The notes: generated from the letters alone by a model not told the origin. Shown: positions 41,545-50,209, numbered from the stretch's first letter. The stretch: DNA of 64,000 nucleotides from JANYGA01 sp031420415 (GCA_031420415.1 JANOMT010000024.1:104733-168732); one strand, 5' to 3'. Numbers and translations are program-made.

Positions 41545-42962
41545 GAGCCGCGCCCCGGTCGCACGAACACCGCGACGGAACCTGCATGCGAGACGCGCGT
41601 CCAACCCGACTCAACGAGCAACGTCGTGAGCGCGGTATGCGGCGTCGTCGCGATCGCGTCGATACCGTAGCGACCTACGTCGACGCGCCAGCCGATGCGT
41701 GCGCGCGAGATGCGCGCTTGCGCGCGCCGCACCGCGATCGGCATCGCGCCGATGCGATCGTCGGCGAGCACGCGTAATCCCAGCGCCACCGCGCCATCGC
41801 ACCACTCGACCTCGGTGCAGGCAACGCGGCGGATATCGCTGCGTCGTGCGAGGTCCCGCAGGCTCCGTTGCGGCTCGTTCGCTCGTGCAGTGTCGGCCAC
41901 ACCGCGTGACCCAACGACGAGCGACCCCACGACTGTGACGACGACGAGCGCAACGAAGTACGGTACCATACCGATCGTTGCTGCGACATCGCGTTTGCGT
42001 TCACGCGCAGGCCGGCGGCCGAGATCCGCCGCGGCAACCGCGAGAGTAGGCGCGACCACGATTGCCGCGATTGGAAGGAGCGCACCGCTCGAGAGCGCGA
42101 GCACGATCGCGACGATCGCTAGCGTCGCATCACGCGGACCGCGTGCGCGAACGCCGAGCGTTAGCGCTGCGAAGACGAGCGCCGTAAAACCGAGACGATA
42201 CGCAATCGGCGCGATCTCGAACGGCGCCCAACCGACCGTGTCGCTAAACGTACCAGCCAAACGGAGCGATGCGAATGCGAGATAGGGATATGCCAGCCCC
42301 AACGGCGTTGCGAGAAGCGCGCCGACCGCAACCAAAGAGGTAAGCGCTGCTTTGCGAAGCGAGGACGTCCTACTGATTCCGAAGCACCGTCCGACGAGGC
42401 TCGCGACTGCGAAAATCGGCGCGAGGACGCCCGACGCATCGACGTTACACCACGCAACGGCAATGATCGCCGCGAGGACGACACCCACCCAAGTCTCGAG
42501 ATCGAGTGCGGCAACGAAGGCAGCTGCGAAGAAGAGGATCGCCGTCGATCCGCCGGGGTGCAACGCATCGAGCGACAACGCGAACGTGACGAGAACCGCA
42601 GCGATCGCAAACGGCGCAGGTACGAGCGCTCGCGCGCGGAGCCCCACGAGTGCAAAACAGCCGAGCGCCGAAACGGCGGCGAGCGTCGAACACGTCGCTA
42701 GACCAACCGGCGTCGCGACCAGCACCGCGTGAACCACGTTGCCGAGCCAGCCGATCGCACCGCCCGGCGCCGACATCGCGGCGGTTTCGGGACCAAATTC
42801 CCGTGTGATACCGCTCGCCGAAAGCATCGCACGCCCGAGGAATGCGTTCTCAGCGCACCGATCGAGTTCGGGCGTCGATCGAGCGATCGCGACGAGCGTC
42901 GCGAGCGCGATGACCGCGTACGACGTAACAAACGTCGCATTCGTCCACGGGCGCCCCCTCAT
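41541..42962 (-). CDS. polytopic membrane protein, paralogue of its downstream neighbour
   Basis: 473 residues from ATG 42962, overlapping the DUF192 stop as ATGA. About ten hydrophobic segments are followed by a soluble C-terminal domain with CTEVEWCDGAVALGLRVLADDR. The core AWCNVDASGVLAPIFA, then A-T-P-L-G-L-A-Y-P-Y, aligns with VWSNVHASAMLAPILA and A-N-P-F-G-V-G-L-P-A-Y in the next gene. The two therefore arose by tandem duplication. The first-loop W-x-x-x-EWL motif is missing here, so this copy may be the non-catalytic partner (inference). Confidence 0.7.
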   Translation of the reverse strand: MRGRPWTNATFVTSYAVIALATLVAIARSTPELDRCAENAFLGRAMLSASGITREFGPETAAMSAPGGAIGWLGNVVHAVLVATPVGLATCSTLAAVSALGCFALVGLRARALVPAPFAIAAVLVTFALSLDALHPGGSTAILFFAAAFVAALDLETWVGVVLAAIIAVAWCNVDASGVLAPIFAVASLVGRCFGISRTSSLRKAALTSLVAVGALLATPLGLAYPYLAFASLRLAGTFSDTVGWAPFEIAPIAYRLGFTALVFAALTLGVRARGPRDATLAIVAIVLALSSGALLPIAAIVVAPTLAVAAADLGRRPARERKRDVAATIGMVPYFVALVVVTVVGSLVVGSRGVADTARANEPQRSLRDLARRSDIRRVACTEVEWCDGAVALGLRVLADDRIGAMPIAVRRAQARISRARIGWRVDVGRYGIDAIATTPHTALTTLLVESGWTRVSHAGSVAVFVRPGRGS

Positions 42963-43300
42963 TCCAATGCGAGGCGATCGCCGACCAGCACGTCGCGCAC
43001 GGTGTCGCCCGTCGCACCGAGTTCGACCACCGAGACGGCGTTGCGACACGTTACGGCGAGTCGATACGGCGCAACCGAACTCGCGATCTTCAACACCCGC
43101 TGATCCTTGTCGAGAAAAAAGATGTCGATCGTCGCGCGCATGAAGACCGTGTGTACGGCCGAACAGCCGTCGATCCACAAGCCTTCCGCCGGCGCCACCG
43201 ACTTGTGGCCGAGCAACCCGATGCCACGCGACCACGCATCCGTCGCGCGCGCGACGTTGGTTGCGAGAACGGTTCCATTACTAGCGTTGCGGAGCAGCAT
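42959..43300 (-). CDS. DUF192 family protein
   Basis: 113 residues. The DUF192 pattern is clear: a beta-strand opening, ARATDAWSRGIGLLG, GLWIDGCSAVHTVFMRATIDIFFLDKDQRVL and the closing VVELGATGDT. The conserved C-x-x-VHT-x-F-M segment forms the family's core. Its function is unknown, and many relatives are exported while this one has no signal peptide. It sits 2 bases after the second prepilin peptidase and overlaps the next gene by 4, so it belongs to the pilus operon. Confidence 0.9.
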   Translation of the reverse strand: MLLRNASNGTVLATNVARATDAWSRGIGLLGHKSVAPAEGLWIDGCSAVHTVFMRATIDIFFLDKDQRVLKIASSVAPYRLAVTCRNAVSVVELGATGDTVRDVLVGDRLALE

Positions 43301-43302
43301 CG

Positions 43303-43923
43303 TCAGGGAAAGATGGGAATCGTCAGCGCGACGGTGATCGAACTAGCGAGATAGGGCACGAAGGCGACCGGTTCGTCACGGCGTCTCCGAATCATCGCGA
43401 TCACGACGGCGAGCAGACAGGCGGCCGAGAACGCCAGCACCGAGCTTCGTAAACCGAGAACGGCCGCGCCGAGCGCGACGAGTTTGACATCGCCCCACCC
43501 CATCCCGAGGCCCTTCGAAAACAACGCCGCAGCCGCGAATGGTACGAACACGATGACGGCCGAGAGAATCGGCATTGGATTGCGCTCAATCAGAGCGATT
43601 CCGAAAACGAGCACGAGCGGAACGAGCGTGAAGAAGTCGGGTACGATGCCACATCGTACGTCGCTGTACCATGATGCGACGAGCGAAACGACGAGCACCG
43701 CGAAGACGGTAAGTCCTAGCATTGGCACCCCCCGCGCGGCGAGGATGGTGCCGACGATCGTGGCCCCGATGATCAACGCAATCGTCGGTGGCGTTCCCGG
43801 CCGCGGGCCATCCTGGAACGGAACGATTTCTTCGCACATCGAGGCGCTATATTTTAGGCCCAAATCCGCGGCGCATCCGTAGAGCAGACCGACGAGCGGC
43901 GCGAACCACAAAGCGTTCGTCAA
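43303..43923 (-). CDS. A24-type prepilin peptidase (second copy in the locus)
   Basis: 206 residues with about seven hydrophobic segments. The two catalytic Asp residues of the A24 family are visible, the first in SWYSDVRCGIVPD and the second in GMGWGDVKL, a variant of the G-x-GD motif. It lacks the N-terminal cysteine-rich methylase domain of PilD. The start is TTG 43923, 4 bases after the tadC stop, with no ribosome site. An additional N-terminal segment of about 65 residues compared with CpaA has two hydrophobic stretches and a polar loop. Confidence 0.85.
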   Translation of the reverse strand: MTNALWFAPLVGLLYGCAADLGLKYSASMCEEIVPFQDGPRPGTPPTIALIIGATIVGTILAARGVPMLGLTVFAVLVVSLVASWYSDVRCGIVPDFFTLVPLVLVFGIALIERNPMPILSAVIVFVPFAAAALFSKGLGMGWGDVKLVALGAAVLGLRSSVLAFSAACLLAVVIAMIRRRRDEPVAFVPYLASSITVALTIPIFP

Positions 43924-43927
43924 AAGC

Positions 43928-44794
43928 TTATTGTGAGTTGCTTGCGAGATATTGCGCGACGACCCCGCCGAAGATCATGACGAAAAGTGCGGGCAACATG
44001 AAGAGCGCCATCGGCAAGACCATCTTTGTTGGCATGAGATTGGCGAGTTCTTCGGCTCGAATCATGCGTCGATTGCGAACTTCTTCGGCGAGCTCTTCGA
44101 GAACGGCAGCGAGGTTTGACCCCAAACGTTCGGCTTGGACGACGGCCGTGACGGTCGTCGCGAGTTGTTCTTGTCGCACTCGCATCGACATCGATTTGAG
44201 CGCGTCACTACGCGATCGACCGAGACGAACTTCGGAAAGAACCGCTTTTAGCTCTTCGCCCAGGGGCCCGACGGCGACTTCCTGGGCGACAGCGAGGGCC
44301 GCGTTAAATGCAAGTCCGGCCTGCACCGTCGATGCGAGCATATCGAGAAGATCGGGGAGCGCTTTCGTAATTTTGATCTTGCGCTCTTTGACGGCGATTT
44401 TCAATTGCGACAACGGCAGATACGCGCCGGCAATCGTGAAGAGTACGATACCTGCGATGTAGAGGAGATCCGTCGAATGACGCCACGCGGCGAGTGACAT
44501 TCCAATCGTAAAACCAAAGACCGCACCAGCAATGATCCGCGCGCCGATCTTTGCCGGCGTGACGGTGTACCAACCCGCTTCGTAGAGTTGCTGCTGGAGC
44601 TTGCCGCGTTGCTCCTCGTTGAAGATTCGCTCGAAGGCTTGCTGACGCTGTCCCGGTTCGAAACGCATCACCTCGAGCTGCTCGAGGCGTTTGCTCACTT
44701 CGCTCTTGCTCGGCGTGAGCGAGACGAAGAGTAGGCCCACGGCGAGCGCGAAGCCGGATGCGATCGCGAAGATAATAATTGGTATGCCGAACAT
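43928..44794 (-). CDS. tadC: Tad pilus inner-membrane protein TadC
   Basis: 288 residues of the type II secretion F family. A cytoplasmic region contains LPDLLDMLASTVQAGLAFNAAL and VRQEQLATTVTAVVQAERLGSNLA, the T2SSF helices. It is flanked by transmembrane segments at the N-terminus, middle and C-terminus. TadB and TadC form the platform that couples the TadA motor to pilus assembly. The start is ATG 44794, which shares one base with the tadB stop (TGATG). A GTG one codon earlier is less likely. Confidence 0.93.
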   Translation of the reverse strand: MFGIPIIIFAIASGFALAVGLLFVSLTPSKSEVSKRLEQLEVMRFEPGQRQQAFERIFNEEQRGKLQQQLYEAGWYTVTPAKIGARIIAGAVFGFTIGMSLAAWRHSTDLLYIAGIVLFTIAGAYLPLSQLKIAVKERKIKITKALPDLLDMLASTVQAGLAFNAALAVAQEVAVGPLGEELKAVLSEVRLGRSRSDALKSMSMRVRQEQLATTVTAVVQAERLGSNLAAVLEELAEEVRNRRMIRAEELANLMPTKMVLPMALFMLPALFVMIFGGVVAQYLASNSQ

Positions 44795-45654
44795 CACACG
44801 TCAAACTGCAAGATTTTGTTGAGAGAGAAAATCGCAAGCCCTTCGAGGACGGCGAAAATACCGAGTGCCACGTTACCGGGAAACGTATGCATGAGCGCTT
44901 TCCCCATCTCCGGCTGCGTTGCAACGACGAATCCGCCGACGAGAATCGGCAACGCGCCGATGATCGCGGCACCGAAACGTCCCTGCGCCGTCAGCGCGTT
45001 CATCTTTCGAAAGACACGCCTGCGATCGCGAATCGTGTTTCCGAGCTTTTCGAGCACCTTCGCGAGATCGCCGCCGGTCGATTGTTGGACTTTTACGACG
45101 CGCGAGAACATCTGCATCTCGTTGCACGGCATGCTCCGCGTGAGGTCCTCGAGCGCGTCGACGATCGTGACGCCGATATTCGTGCGGCCGATGACACGCA
45201 TGAGTTCGCGGCGTGCCGGATCGGGAATCTCTTCCGTAACGAGAATGATCGCTTGACGCAATCCCAGACCGACGCGAAGCGCGCCTGCAAGCATCCGTAA
45301 GACGAGCTCGAGTTGCTGGACAAATGTATCGATGCGGCGATTTCCGCGGAACGTGAGATAGAACGATCCCCCGAAGAGCGTTGCAGCAAGGGCGATCGGA
45401 TAGATCAGCAACGTGATGACAACGGGTGCGTGCAAGATAAACGCCAGGAGCAACCAGAGGATGACGGAGATCCCGACGAGCGCCAGGACGAAATCTTCGG
45501 GTTTTACGTTGAGATCCGCACGATCGATCTTGACCTGGTACGAGGATGCGAACTTGGCGATCTGGGTGCGAATGTCGCCGCCGAGGGCGAAGATGAGGAG
45601 CGCAATGATCCCGAAGATCGACGCGCCGATCGCAATAGGAAACACGCCTACCAC
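44794..45654 (-). CDS. tadB: Tad pilus inner-membrane protein TadB
   Basis: 286 residues of the type II secretion F family. The core helices are VQQLELVLRMLAGALRVGLGLRQAI and FSRVVKVQQSTGGDLAKVLEKLGNTIRDR, with membrane segments on both sides. It is the partner of TadC. The start is GTG 45654, overlapping the end of the ATPase gene by 7 bases. Confidence 0.93.
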   Translation of the reverse strand: MVGVFPIAIGASIFGIIALLIFALGGDIRTQIAKFASSYQVKIDRADLNVKPEDFVLALVGISVILWLLLAFILHAPVVITLLIYPIALAATLFGGSFYLTFRGNRRIDTFVQQLELVLRMLAGALRVGLGLRQAIILVTEEIPDPARRELMRVIGRTNIGVTIVDALEDLTRSMPCNEMQMFSRVVKVQQSTGGDLAKVLEKLGNTIRDRRRVFRKMNALTAQGRFGAAIIGALPILVGGFVVATQPEMGKALMHTFPGNVALGIFAVLEGLAIFSLNKILQFDV

Positions 45655-47741
45655 AGCGTCCCGGCAGATTGCAGTTTCGCGAGACTCCGGACATCGAATT
45701 CGACGCCGGCCTCTTCGAATCGGGACGTATAGTGCGGTTGCACGCCCGTATACTGAAACTCGCCGATCACCTTGCCGTTCGCATCGACGCCCTTGGGCTG
45801 ATAACGAATGAGCTCTTGCATGGTCACAATATCGCCCTCCATCCCGACGACTTCGGTAATGCTCGTCACCTTACGCGATCCGTCGCGCATGCGTTCGATT
45901 TGCACGACCGCGTCGACGGCGCTCGCGATCTGCTCGCGAATGGCCCGCACCGGAAGATCGAATCCCGCCATGAGGACCAACGTTTCCATGCGCGCGAGTG
46001 CGTCGCGCGGGGTATTGGCGTGCAGCGTCGTCATCGAGCCATCGTGGCCGGTATTCATCGCCTGCAACATGTCGAGCGCTTCGCCCGAGCGACATTCGCC
46101 GATTACGATGCGGTCGGGCCGCATACGCAAGCTGTTTTTAACCAAATCGCGAATGATGACGGCGCCGCGACCCTCGATGTTCGCGGGCCGCGATTCCAAG
46201 CGAACGACGTGCTCCTGATTGAGCATGAGTTCCGCTGCGTCTTCGATCGTCACGATGCGCTCATGATTGGGAATGTAGTTCGACATGATGTTGAGGAAGG
46301 TCGTTTTTCCCGAGCCCGTGCCGCCGCTCACGACGACGTTGAGACGCGATTCGACCATCGCGCGCAAGAGGGCCGTCGCTTCGGGAACGATCGAGCCGAA
46401 TCGCACGAGATCGTCCATGACCAAACGCTTCTTGCCGAAACGCCGGATCGTGAGCGTCGACCCATCGAGGGCGAGGGGCTCGATGATCGCGTTGACGCGC
46501 GAACCATCGGGAAGGCGCGCGTCTACCATCGGCGACGATTCGTCGATGCGTCGACCGAGCGGCGCGATGATGCGCTCGATGATCGTGCGCAGATGGCGTT
46601 CGTCATTAAAGCGGCGATCGGTGAGCGTAATGCGTCCACCACGTTCCACGTAGATGATGTTGGGGCCGTTGACCATGATTTCGGAAACGGCCGCGTCGCG
46701 CATGAGATCTTCGAGCGGCCCGAGCCCGAGCAGTTCGTCGATGATCTCTTGCTGGAGTTCTGCACGCTCTTCGGCCGTGTCGACGTCCGAACACTCCGCG
46801 AGCAATTGCCCTGTGACGTCGCTGATCTGCGAGCGCAATTCGGCGATTTTCTGGCCATCGGTGTGCGCTCGACTCGCGGCGACCACGTCGATGCGCCGCG
46901 TGACGGCCTCGTGAATCTCGGCCTTGAGGCGGTCGCGGCGTTCGTTGCTCTGACGCGTCGGCGCGGTTGCATCGGCGATCGCCCCCGAACTCGAGCCGTT
47001 GGAACTACTGTGACCGTTCGCGCTCGCGGGCGCGGTTTGACCGCCCGACGCCATAATCGACGACGACGCGCGTAGCGTCGAAAGCGGCGGTTCGTTCGGC
47101 GCGCTCGATAATCGCTTCGCAAAGATCTCGACCGCGCGCGCGTAGTTCCGGTCGCCCTTGCCGGGGACTTCGGCGATGACGGTTCCGCCGAGAGCTTTTT
47201 CGAGTTCGCGAGCGGAAATCTCGGCACGTCCGCCGCGCAGATTGGTGACGATCCAAATCCGCGAGAGCGGAATGCCGAATTTTGCGAGGTCGCCGATGAG
47301 CGTTCTCGCTGCCGACGTTCCGAGAAGGTTTGGTTCTAAAACGATGACGTAACGCGACGCACGTACCATGAACGGCCGCACCGGGCCCGCGAACGGCGCC
47401 GGTGCGTCGACGATGATCGTCTCGTGTTGTTGAGCGAGTTTATCCACGAGCGAATCGATCTCGTCGGATCGCAAGGCGAACGCGTTATCGAGGCTGTCCG
47501 TCAGTTCGACCGCCGTAATCCCGTTGCTCGCGATGAGCGAATAGACACCGAGCGTGCGATTCTGATCGAACTGCCGGACGGCGTCCATCAGAACTGAGAG
47601 CGTGCGACGGCCGGAGAGATCCGCGTCGACCAAGGCGATGGGTGCCGACCCGCGCTTGAGCGTAAGCGCGGCTTCGAGTGCGAGCGTCGTCGCGCCCGAG
47701 CCGCCTTTGGCATTGATCAGGACGACGATCGCGGCGCCCAT
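45648..47741 (-). CDS. tadA: fused TadZ (CpaE-like) and TadA (CpaF) ATPase
   Basis: 697 residues holding two normally separate proteins. Residues 1-215 are a MinD/ParA-like domain with a degenerate Walker A KGGSGATT (12-19, the second Lys replaced by Ala as in many CpaE/TadZ proteins), VDADLSGRR and IIVDAPAP. A Ser/Gly/Asn-rich linker follows (about 220-265). The rest is a PilT/VirB11-type ATPase with an N-terminal helical domain, GGTGSGKTTF near residue 475, the Asp box TIEDAAEL, Walker B RIVIGECRSGEAL and the His box. The single frame is continuous with no internal frameshift. TadZ places the pilus machine and TadA powers it. Confidence 0.95.
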   Translation of the reverse strand: MGAAIVVLINAKGGSGATTLALEAALTLKRGSAPIALVDADLSGRRTLSVLMDAVRQFDQNRTLGVYSLIASNGITAVELTDSLDNAFALRSDEIDSLVDKLAQQHETIIVDAPAPFAGPVRPFMVRASRYVIVLEPNLLGTSAARTLIGDLAKFGIPLSRIWIVTNLRGGRAEISARELEKALGGTVIAEVPGKGDRNYARAVEIFAKRLSSAPNEPPLSTLRASSSIMASGGQTAPASANGHSSSNGSSSGAIADATAPTRQSNERRDRLKAEIHEAVTRRIDVVAASRAHTDGQKIAELRSQISDVTGQLLAECSDVDTAEERAELQQEIIDELLGLGPLEDLMRDAAVSEIMVNGPNIIYVERGGRITLTDRRFNDERHLRTIIERIIAPLGRRIDESSPMVDARLPDGSRVNAIIEPLALDGSTLTIRRFGKKRLVMDDLVRFGSIVPEATALLRAMVESRLNVVVSGGTGSGKTTFLNIMSNYIPNHERIVTIEDAAELMLNQEHVVRLESRPANIEGRGAVIIRDLVKNSLRMRPDRIVIGECRSGEALDMLQAMNTGHDGSMTTLHANTPRDALARMETLVLMAGFDLPVRAIREQIASAVDAVVQIERMRDGSRKVTSITEVVGMEGDIVTMQELIRYQPKGVDANGKVIGEFQYTGVQPHYTSRFEEAGVEFDVRSLAKLQSAGTLW

Positions 47742-48640
47742 TACACGCCGCCGGTGATGACTTTGTCGCCGTCGATAACGGTTACCGCCGGGCGCGCGGC
47801 AAGAGCGGGTGCCCTCATGGGTACCGTCGGTGGCGGCACGTTCGCCGCAGGGGCGGCCAGTGCGGGTGCGGGCGCGGCATAGAGCGGCGGTAGGACTGCG
47901 CTGCTCGGTCTATCCGATTGCGCCGAGCCGAGATCGGCAAACTGCAACGCCTCGGCTGGCAACGAGCGCACGGGCTCTTGCGGCGACCGGAGTGCGAGTC
48001 GTAGCGTCGTGTTGAGGTCGGCGGCCGTGAGGAGATCGGCCTGCTGTGGTGAGACGCCGAGCGTCACGGTCGCAGCCGAGCCGGAGTCGGGTGGTGGCGT
48101 CGCACCGCTCTGTTCGAGTTGCGAGTTTATGGCGAGCACGACGGCGCCGCGGATAATCGTGTAGGTGCGTGGTGGGATGCCGACCCCTTTGCCGACCGAC
48201 GCCATCACATCGACGTGGTCGCCGGGCTGGACGAGATTGGAGACCGATTTCACGCGATCGACGGGAATACTCACGGCACGCATGCCGGGTTTGAGTCTTA
48301 CCGTGATGCCGAGTTCGACCGGTTGCCCGACCTTTGTTGCCGTGATCGTCGAACCCGCGGGAATCGTGATCATCGCGATATCGCCCTTGGTCTGGCCCGG
48401 ATCGCCGAGCGCGTCGGGTTCGACTTCGTTCGCCGGACGCTGTGTTTTCGTCAGCATGTCAGCGGAAATTTTCTCGCCCTTGGCGATCGTGCGCGATGCG
48501 AGAACGATCGGTTTGAGGACGACGGCGGCTTGCTGCGTCGTCGCCTGTTGGTTGACGCCGCTAAGGTAACGTAACAGAAGAACGCCCGTTCCTACAGCGA
48601 GAACGACGGCGACGATAAGGGTGATGCGACGAGTATTCAC
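47741..48640 (-). CDS. cpaB: Flp pilus assembly protein CpaB/RcpC
   Basis: 299 residues. An N-terminal membrane anchor (about residues 5-25) is followed by a SAF domain (PIVLASRTIAKGEKISADMLTK, about 45-110) and the RcpC domain with MRAVSIPVDRVKSVSNLVQPGDHVDVM. The C-terminal 70 residues are Pro/Ala-rich and probably disordered. CpaB spans the periplasm and supports the secretin. The stop TAA overlaps the start of the TadZ-TadA fusion by one base. Confidence 0.93.
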   Translation of the reverse strand: MNTRRITLIVAVVLAVGTGVLLLRYLSGVNQQATTQQAAVVLKPIVLASRTIAKGEKISADMLTKTQRPANEVEPDALGDPGQTKGDIAMITIPAGSTITATKVGQPVELGITVRLKPGMRAVSIPVDRVKSVSNLVQPGDHVDVMASVGKGVGIPPRTYTIIRGAVVLAINSQLEQSGATPPPDSGSAATVTLGVSPQQADLLTAADLNTTLRLALRSPQEPVRSLPAEALQFADLGSAQSDRPSSAVLPPLYAAPAPALAAPAANVPPPTVPMRAPALAARPAVTVIDGDKVITGGV

Positions 48641-49167
48641 AGTGGCAGCCTCAAGAACGGCACGACGGTGTGAGAAAGTGCGACAGCCGCGGCGCCCGAT
48701 GCGATCGCGACGGCGTATGGTAACTTTATCGGCGATTTTGGCGCGACCGCTACCGTCCCCTTAAAAGCAAAGGGCCGGAGGACGAGTGCGACGCTTCCGA
48801 AGACGCTGCCGAGGCGACCCATCGCGATTGCGACGACGATCGCGAGGACGCCACCCGCAATCGATGTATAGATCACGAACGGCACGGCATCGGGAAATCC
48901 GAGCGTTGCGGCTCCGGCGGCGAGGAGTTTCACGTCACCACCGCCGAGCCAACGAAACGAGAATGCAACAAAGCCTAGCAACAACACGCCGACGAGCATC
49001 GCGCAGGCCATAAGGAGCGAGCTCCAGCCCATCGTTGCGTGAAGGGCGAGCGCCGCAACGGCAAGAGCCGCGGTCAGGAGGTTGGGGATACGCCGCGTTG
49101 TGACGTCGGTTGCGACTGCGACTGCACACGCGCCGAGCACAAGCCATATTGCGAGCGAAACATTCAC
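48637..49167 (-). CDS. cpaA: prepilin peptidase CpaA/TadV
   Basis: 176 residues, about six transmembrane segments. The A24 catalytic residues lie in ATDVTTRRIPN and GGGDVKLLAAG. It should cut the Flp leader after glycine. The start is GTG 49167 with AAGG 9 bases upstream. It overlaps cpaB by 4 bases. It is the first gene after the hairpin that follows flp. Confidence 0.93.
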   Translation of the reverse strand: MNVSLAIWLVLGACAVAVATDVTTRRIPNLLTAALAVAALALHATMGWSSLLMACAMLVGVLLLGFVAFSFRWLGGGDVKLLAAGAATLGFPDAVPFVIYTSIAGGVLAIVVAIAMGRLGSVFGSVALVLRPFAFKGTVAVAPKSPIKLPYAVAIASGAAAVALSHTVVPFLRLPL

Positions 49168-49224
49168 GGGTCGATACCTTTGGGCACAACGATGAGCCTC
49201 GAACGGCGCTGATTTAAAAGGGGA

Positions 49225-49255
49225 AGACCGGGGTCAGCAAAGCTGACCCCGGTCT
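49225..49255 (-). terminator. perfect hairpin between flp and cpaA (attenuator/partial terminator)
   Basis: A perfect 14-pair stem (49225-49238 with 49242-49255) has a 3-base loop and starts 13 bases after the flp stop. On the minus strand it is followed by TTCCCCTTTTAAAT, so the T-tract is imperfect. It could end most transcripts after flp or protect the flp mRNA, letting pilin be made in excess over the machine. Confidence 0.7.
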
Positions 49256-49267
49256 GGGGGTACACGC

Positions 49268-49435
49268 TTAGTTTGAGAGCTTGCCGGCAGCGTTATTGAG
49301 CGTGTTGTTCGCCTTACCACCGAGCAACGTGAGGCCGGCAATCGCGACGATCGAAACGAGAGCGATGATCAGCGCGTACTCGACGAGGCCCTGGCCGTCA
49401 TCATTTTTGAGCATGGTCGTGAAGTTCTTAAGCAT
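49268..49435 (-). CDS. flp: Flp type IVb pilin
   Basis: 55 residues from ATG 49435, with AGGAG 5 bases upstream. A short basic leader ending NDDG is followed by QGLVEYALIIALVSIVAIAG. Cleavage after Gly14 would place Glu at +5 and Tyr at +6 of the mature pilin, exactly as in the Flp family. The rest is a hydrophobic helix and a short polar tail. It is the major subunit of the adhesive pilus made by this locus. It lies between the exported protein and the hairpin. Confidence 0.95.
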   Translation of the reverse strand: MLKNFTTMLKNDDGQGLVEYALIIALVSIVAIAGLTLLGGKANNTLNNAAGKLSN

Positions 49436-49474
49436 GGGATCTCCTAGTGGCGTTGTGTGTGAGTGTGAGTTGTT

Positions 49475-50209
49475 TTAACGGATAGAACGGGGAGTCGCAT
49501 CGGCAGGGACCGACACGTCCGCATTCGGAGCTTTTACCTGGATCGAGGATTTCGCGGACGTAATTCCCGAGTAGGATGAAGCGACCAGTGTGAGAATTGC
49601 ACCGCGGAAATAACCGCTCGCGATCGGAATCGCCGAGTTGAACGTACCATTCGTATCGGCGGTTACGAGGTTGCGACTTAGCACCACATCGGGAAGTTCG
49701 CTTGCGAACGTTCCGATGAGGGTGAGGGTGATGGGTAGATTGGCCGGGGCTTTTCCACCAACCGCGAGCGTCTGTTGGCCCGCGATCTGCGCGACGGTCA
49801 GGTTCGTTATCTCGCCACGGACGCTTGAAACTCGCGATGGTGCCACGGAATTCGTGACGACGATCGCGCGATCGCTTGCGTTCGCGACGGGATACTTTGT
49901 CGCGATTTGACGGAGACGAGCGATGAGCGACTCTGAGACGTAAATGTCGTTGAGTGCGAATCGCGGCGCCGGTCCGTCCATTGCTTCGGTCCGATCGTTT
50001 ACGTCGAAAAGGCGTTCGCCCGGACGAATAACGATCGTCACACCGGGCCGAGTGAGCGCTGCCGCATCCTCCGGTCCGAGGTAGTTGTACGCGTACCCAA
50101 GATTCGTCGCAACTTGCATAAGCGCCGTATCTTGTGCGGCAAGGGCGAATGACGCCGGCGTCACGATTGCAACGCTGACGGCAAAGACCCCAATCGAGAA
50201 ACGATTCAC
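49475..50209 (-). CDS. exported protein upstream of flp, possible stalk-like domain
   Basis: 244 residues from GTG 50209, which has GGAGG 9 bases upstream. An ATG six codons earlier lies inside that ribosome site and is rejected. There is a signal peptide (residues 1-24, core IGVFAVSVAIVTPASFALA). The segment GVTIVIRPGERLFDVNDRTEAMDGPAPRFALNDIYVSESLIARL (about 55-100) recalls the copper-amine-oxidase N-terminal or stalk domain. The second half is beta-rich, Ig-like, with GTFASELPDVVLSR. It is the first gene of the pilus operon and is separated from flp by 39 bases. It could be a minor surface subunit. Confidence 0.65.
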   Translation of the reverse strand: MNRFSIGVFAVSVAIVTPASFALAAQDTALMQVATNLGYAYNYLGPEDAAALTRPGVTIVIRPGERLFDVNDRTEAMDGPAPRFALNDIYVSESLIARLRQIATKYPVANASDRAIVVTNSVAPSRVSSVRGEITNLTVAQIAGQQTLAVGGKAPANLPITLTLIGTFASELPDVVLSRNLVTADTNGTFNSAIPIASGYFRGAILTLVASSYSGITSAKSSIQVKAPNADVSVPADATPRSIR

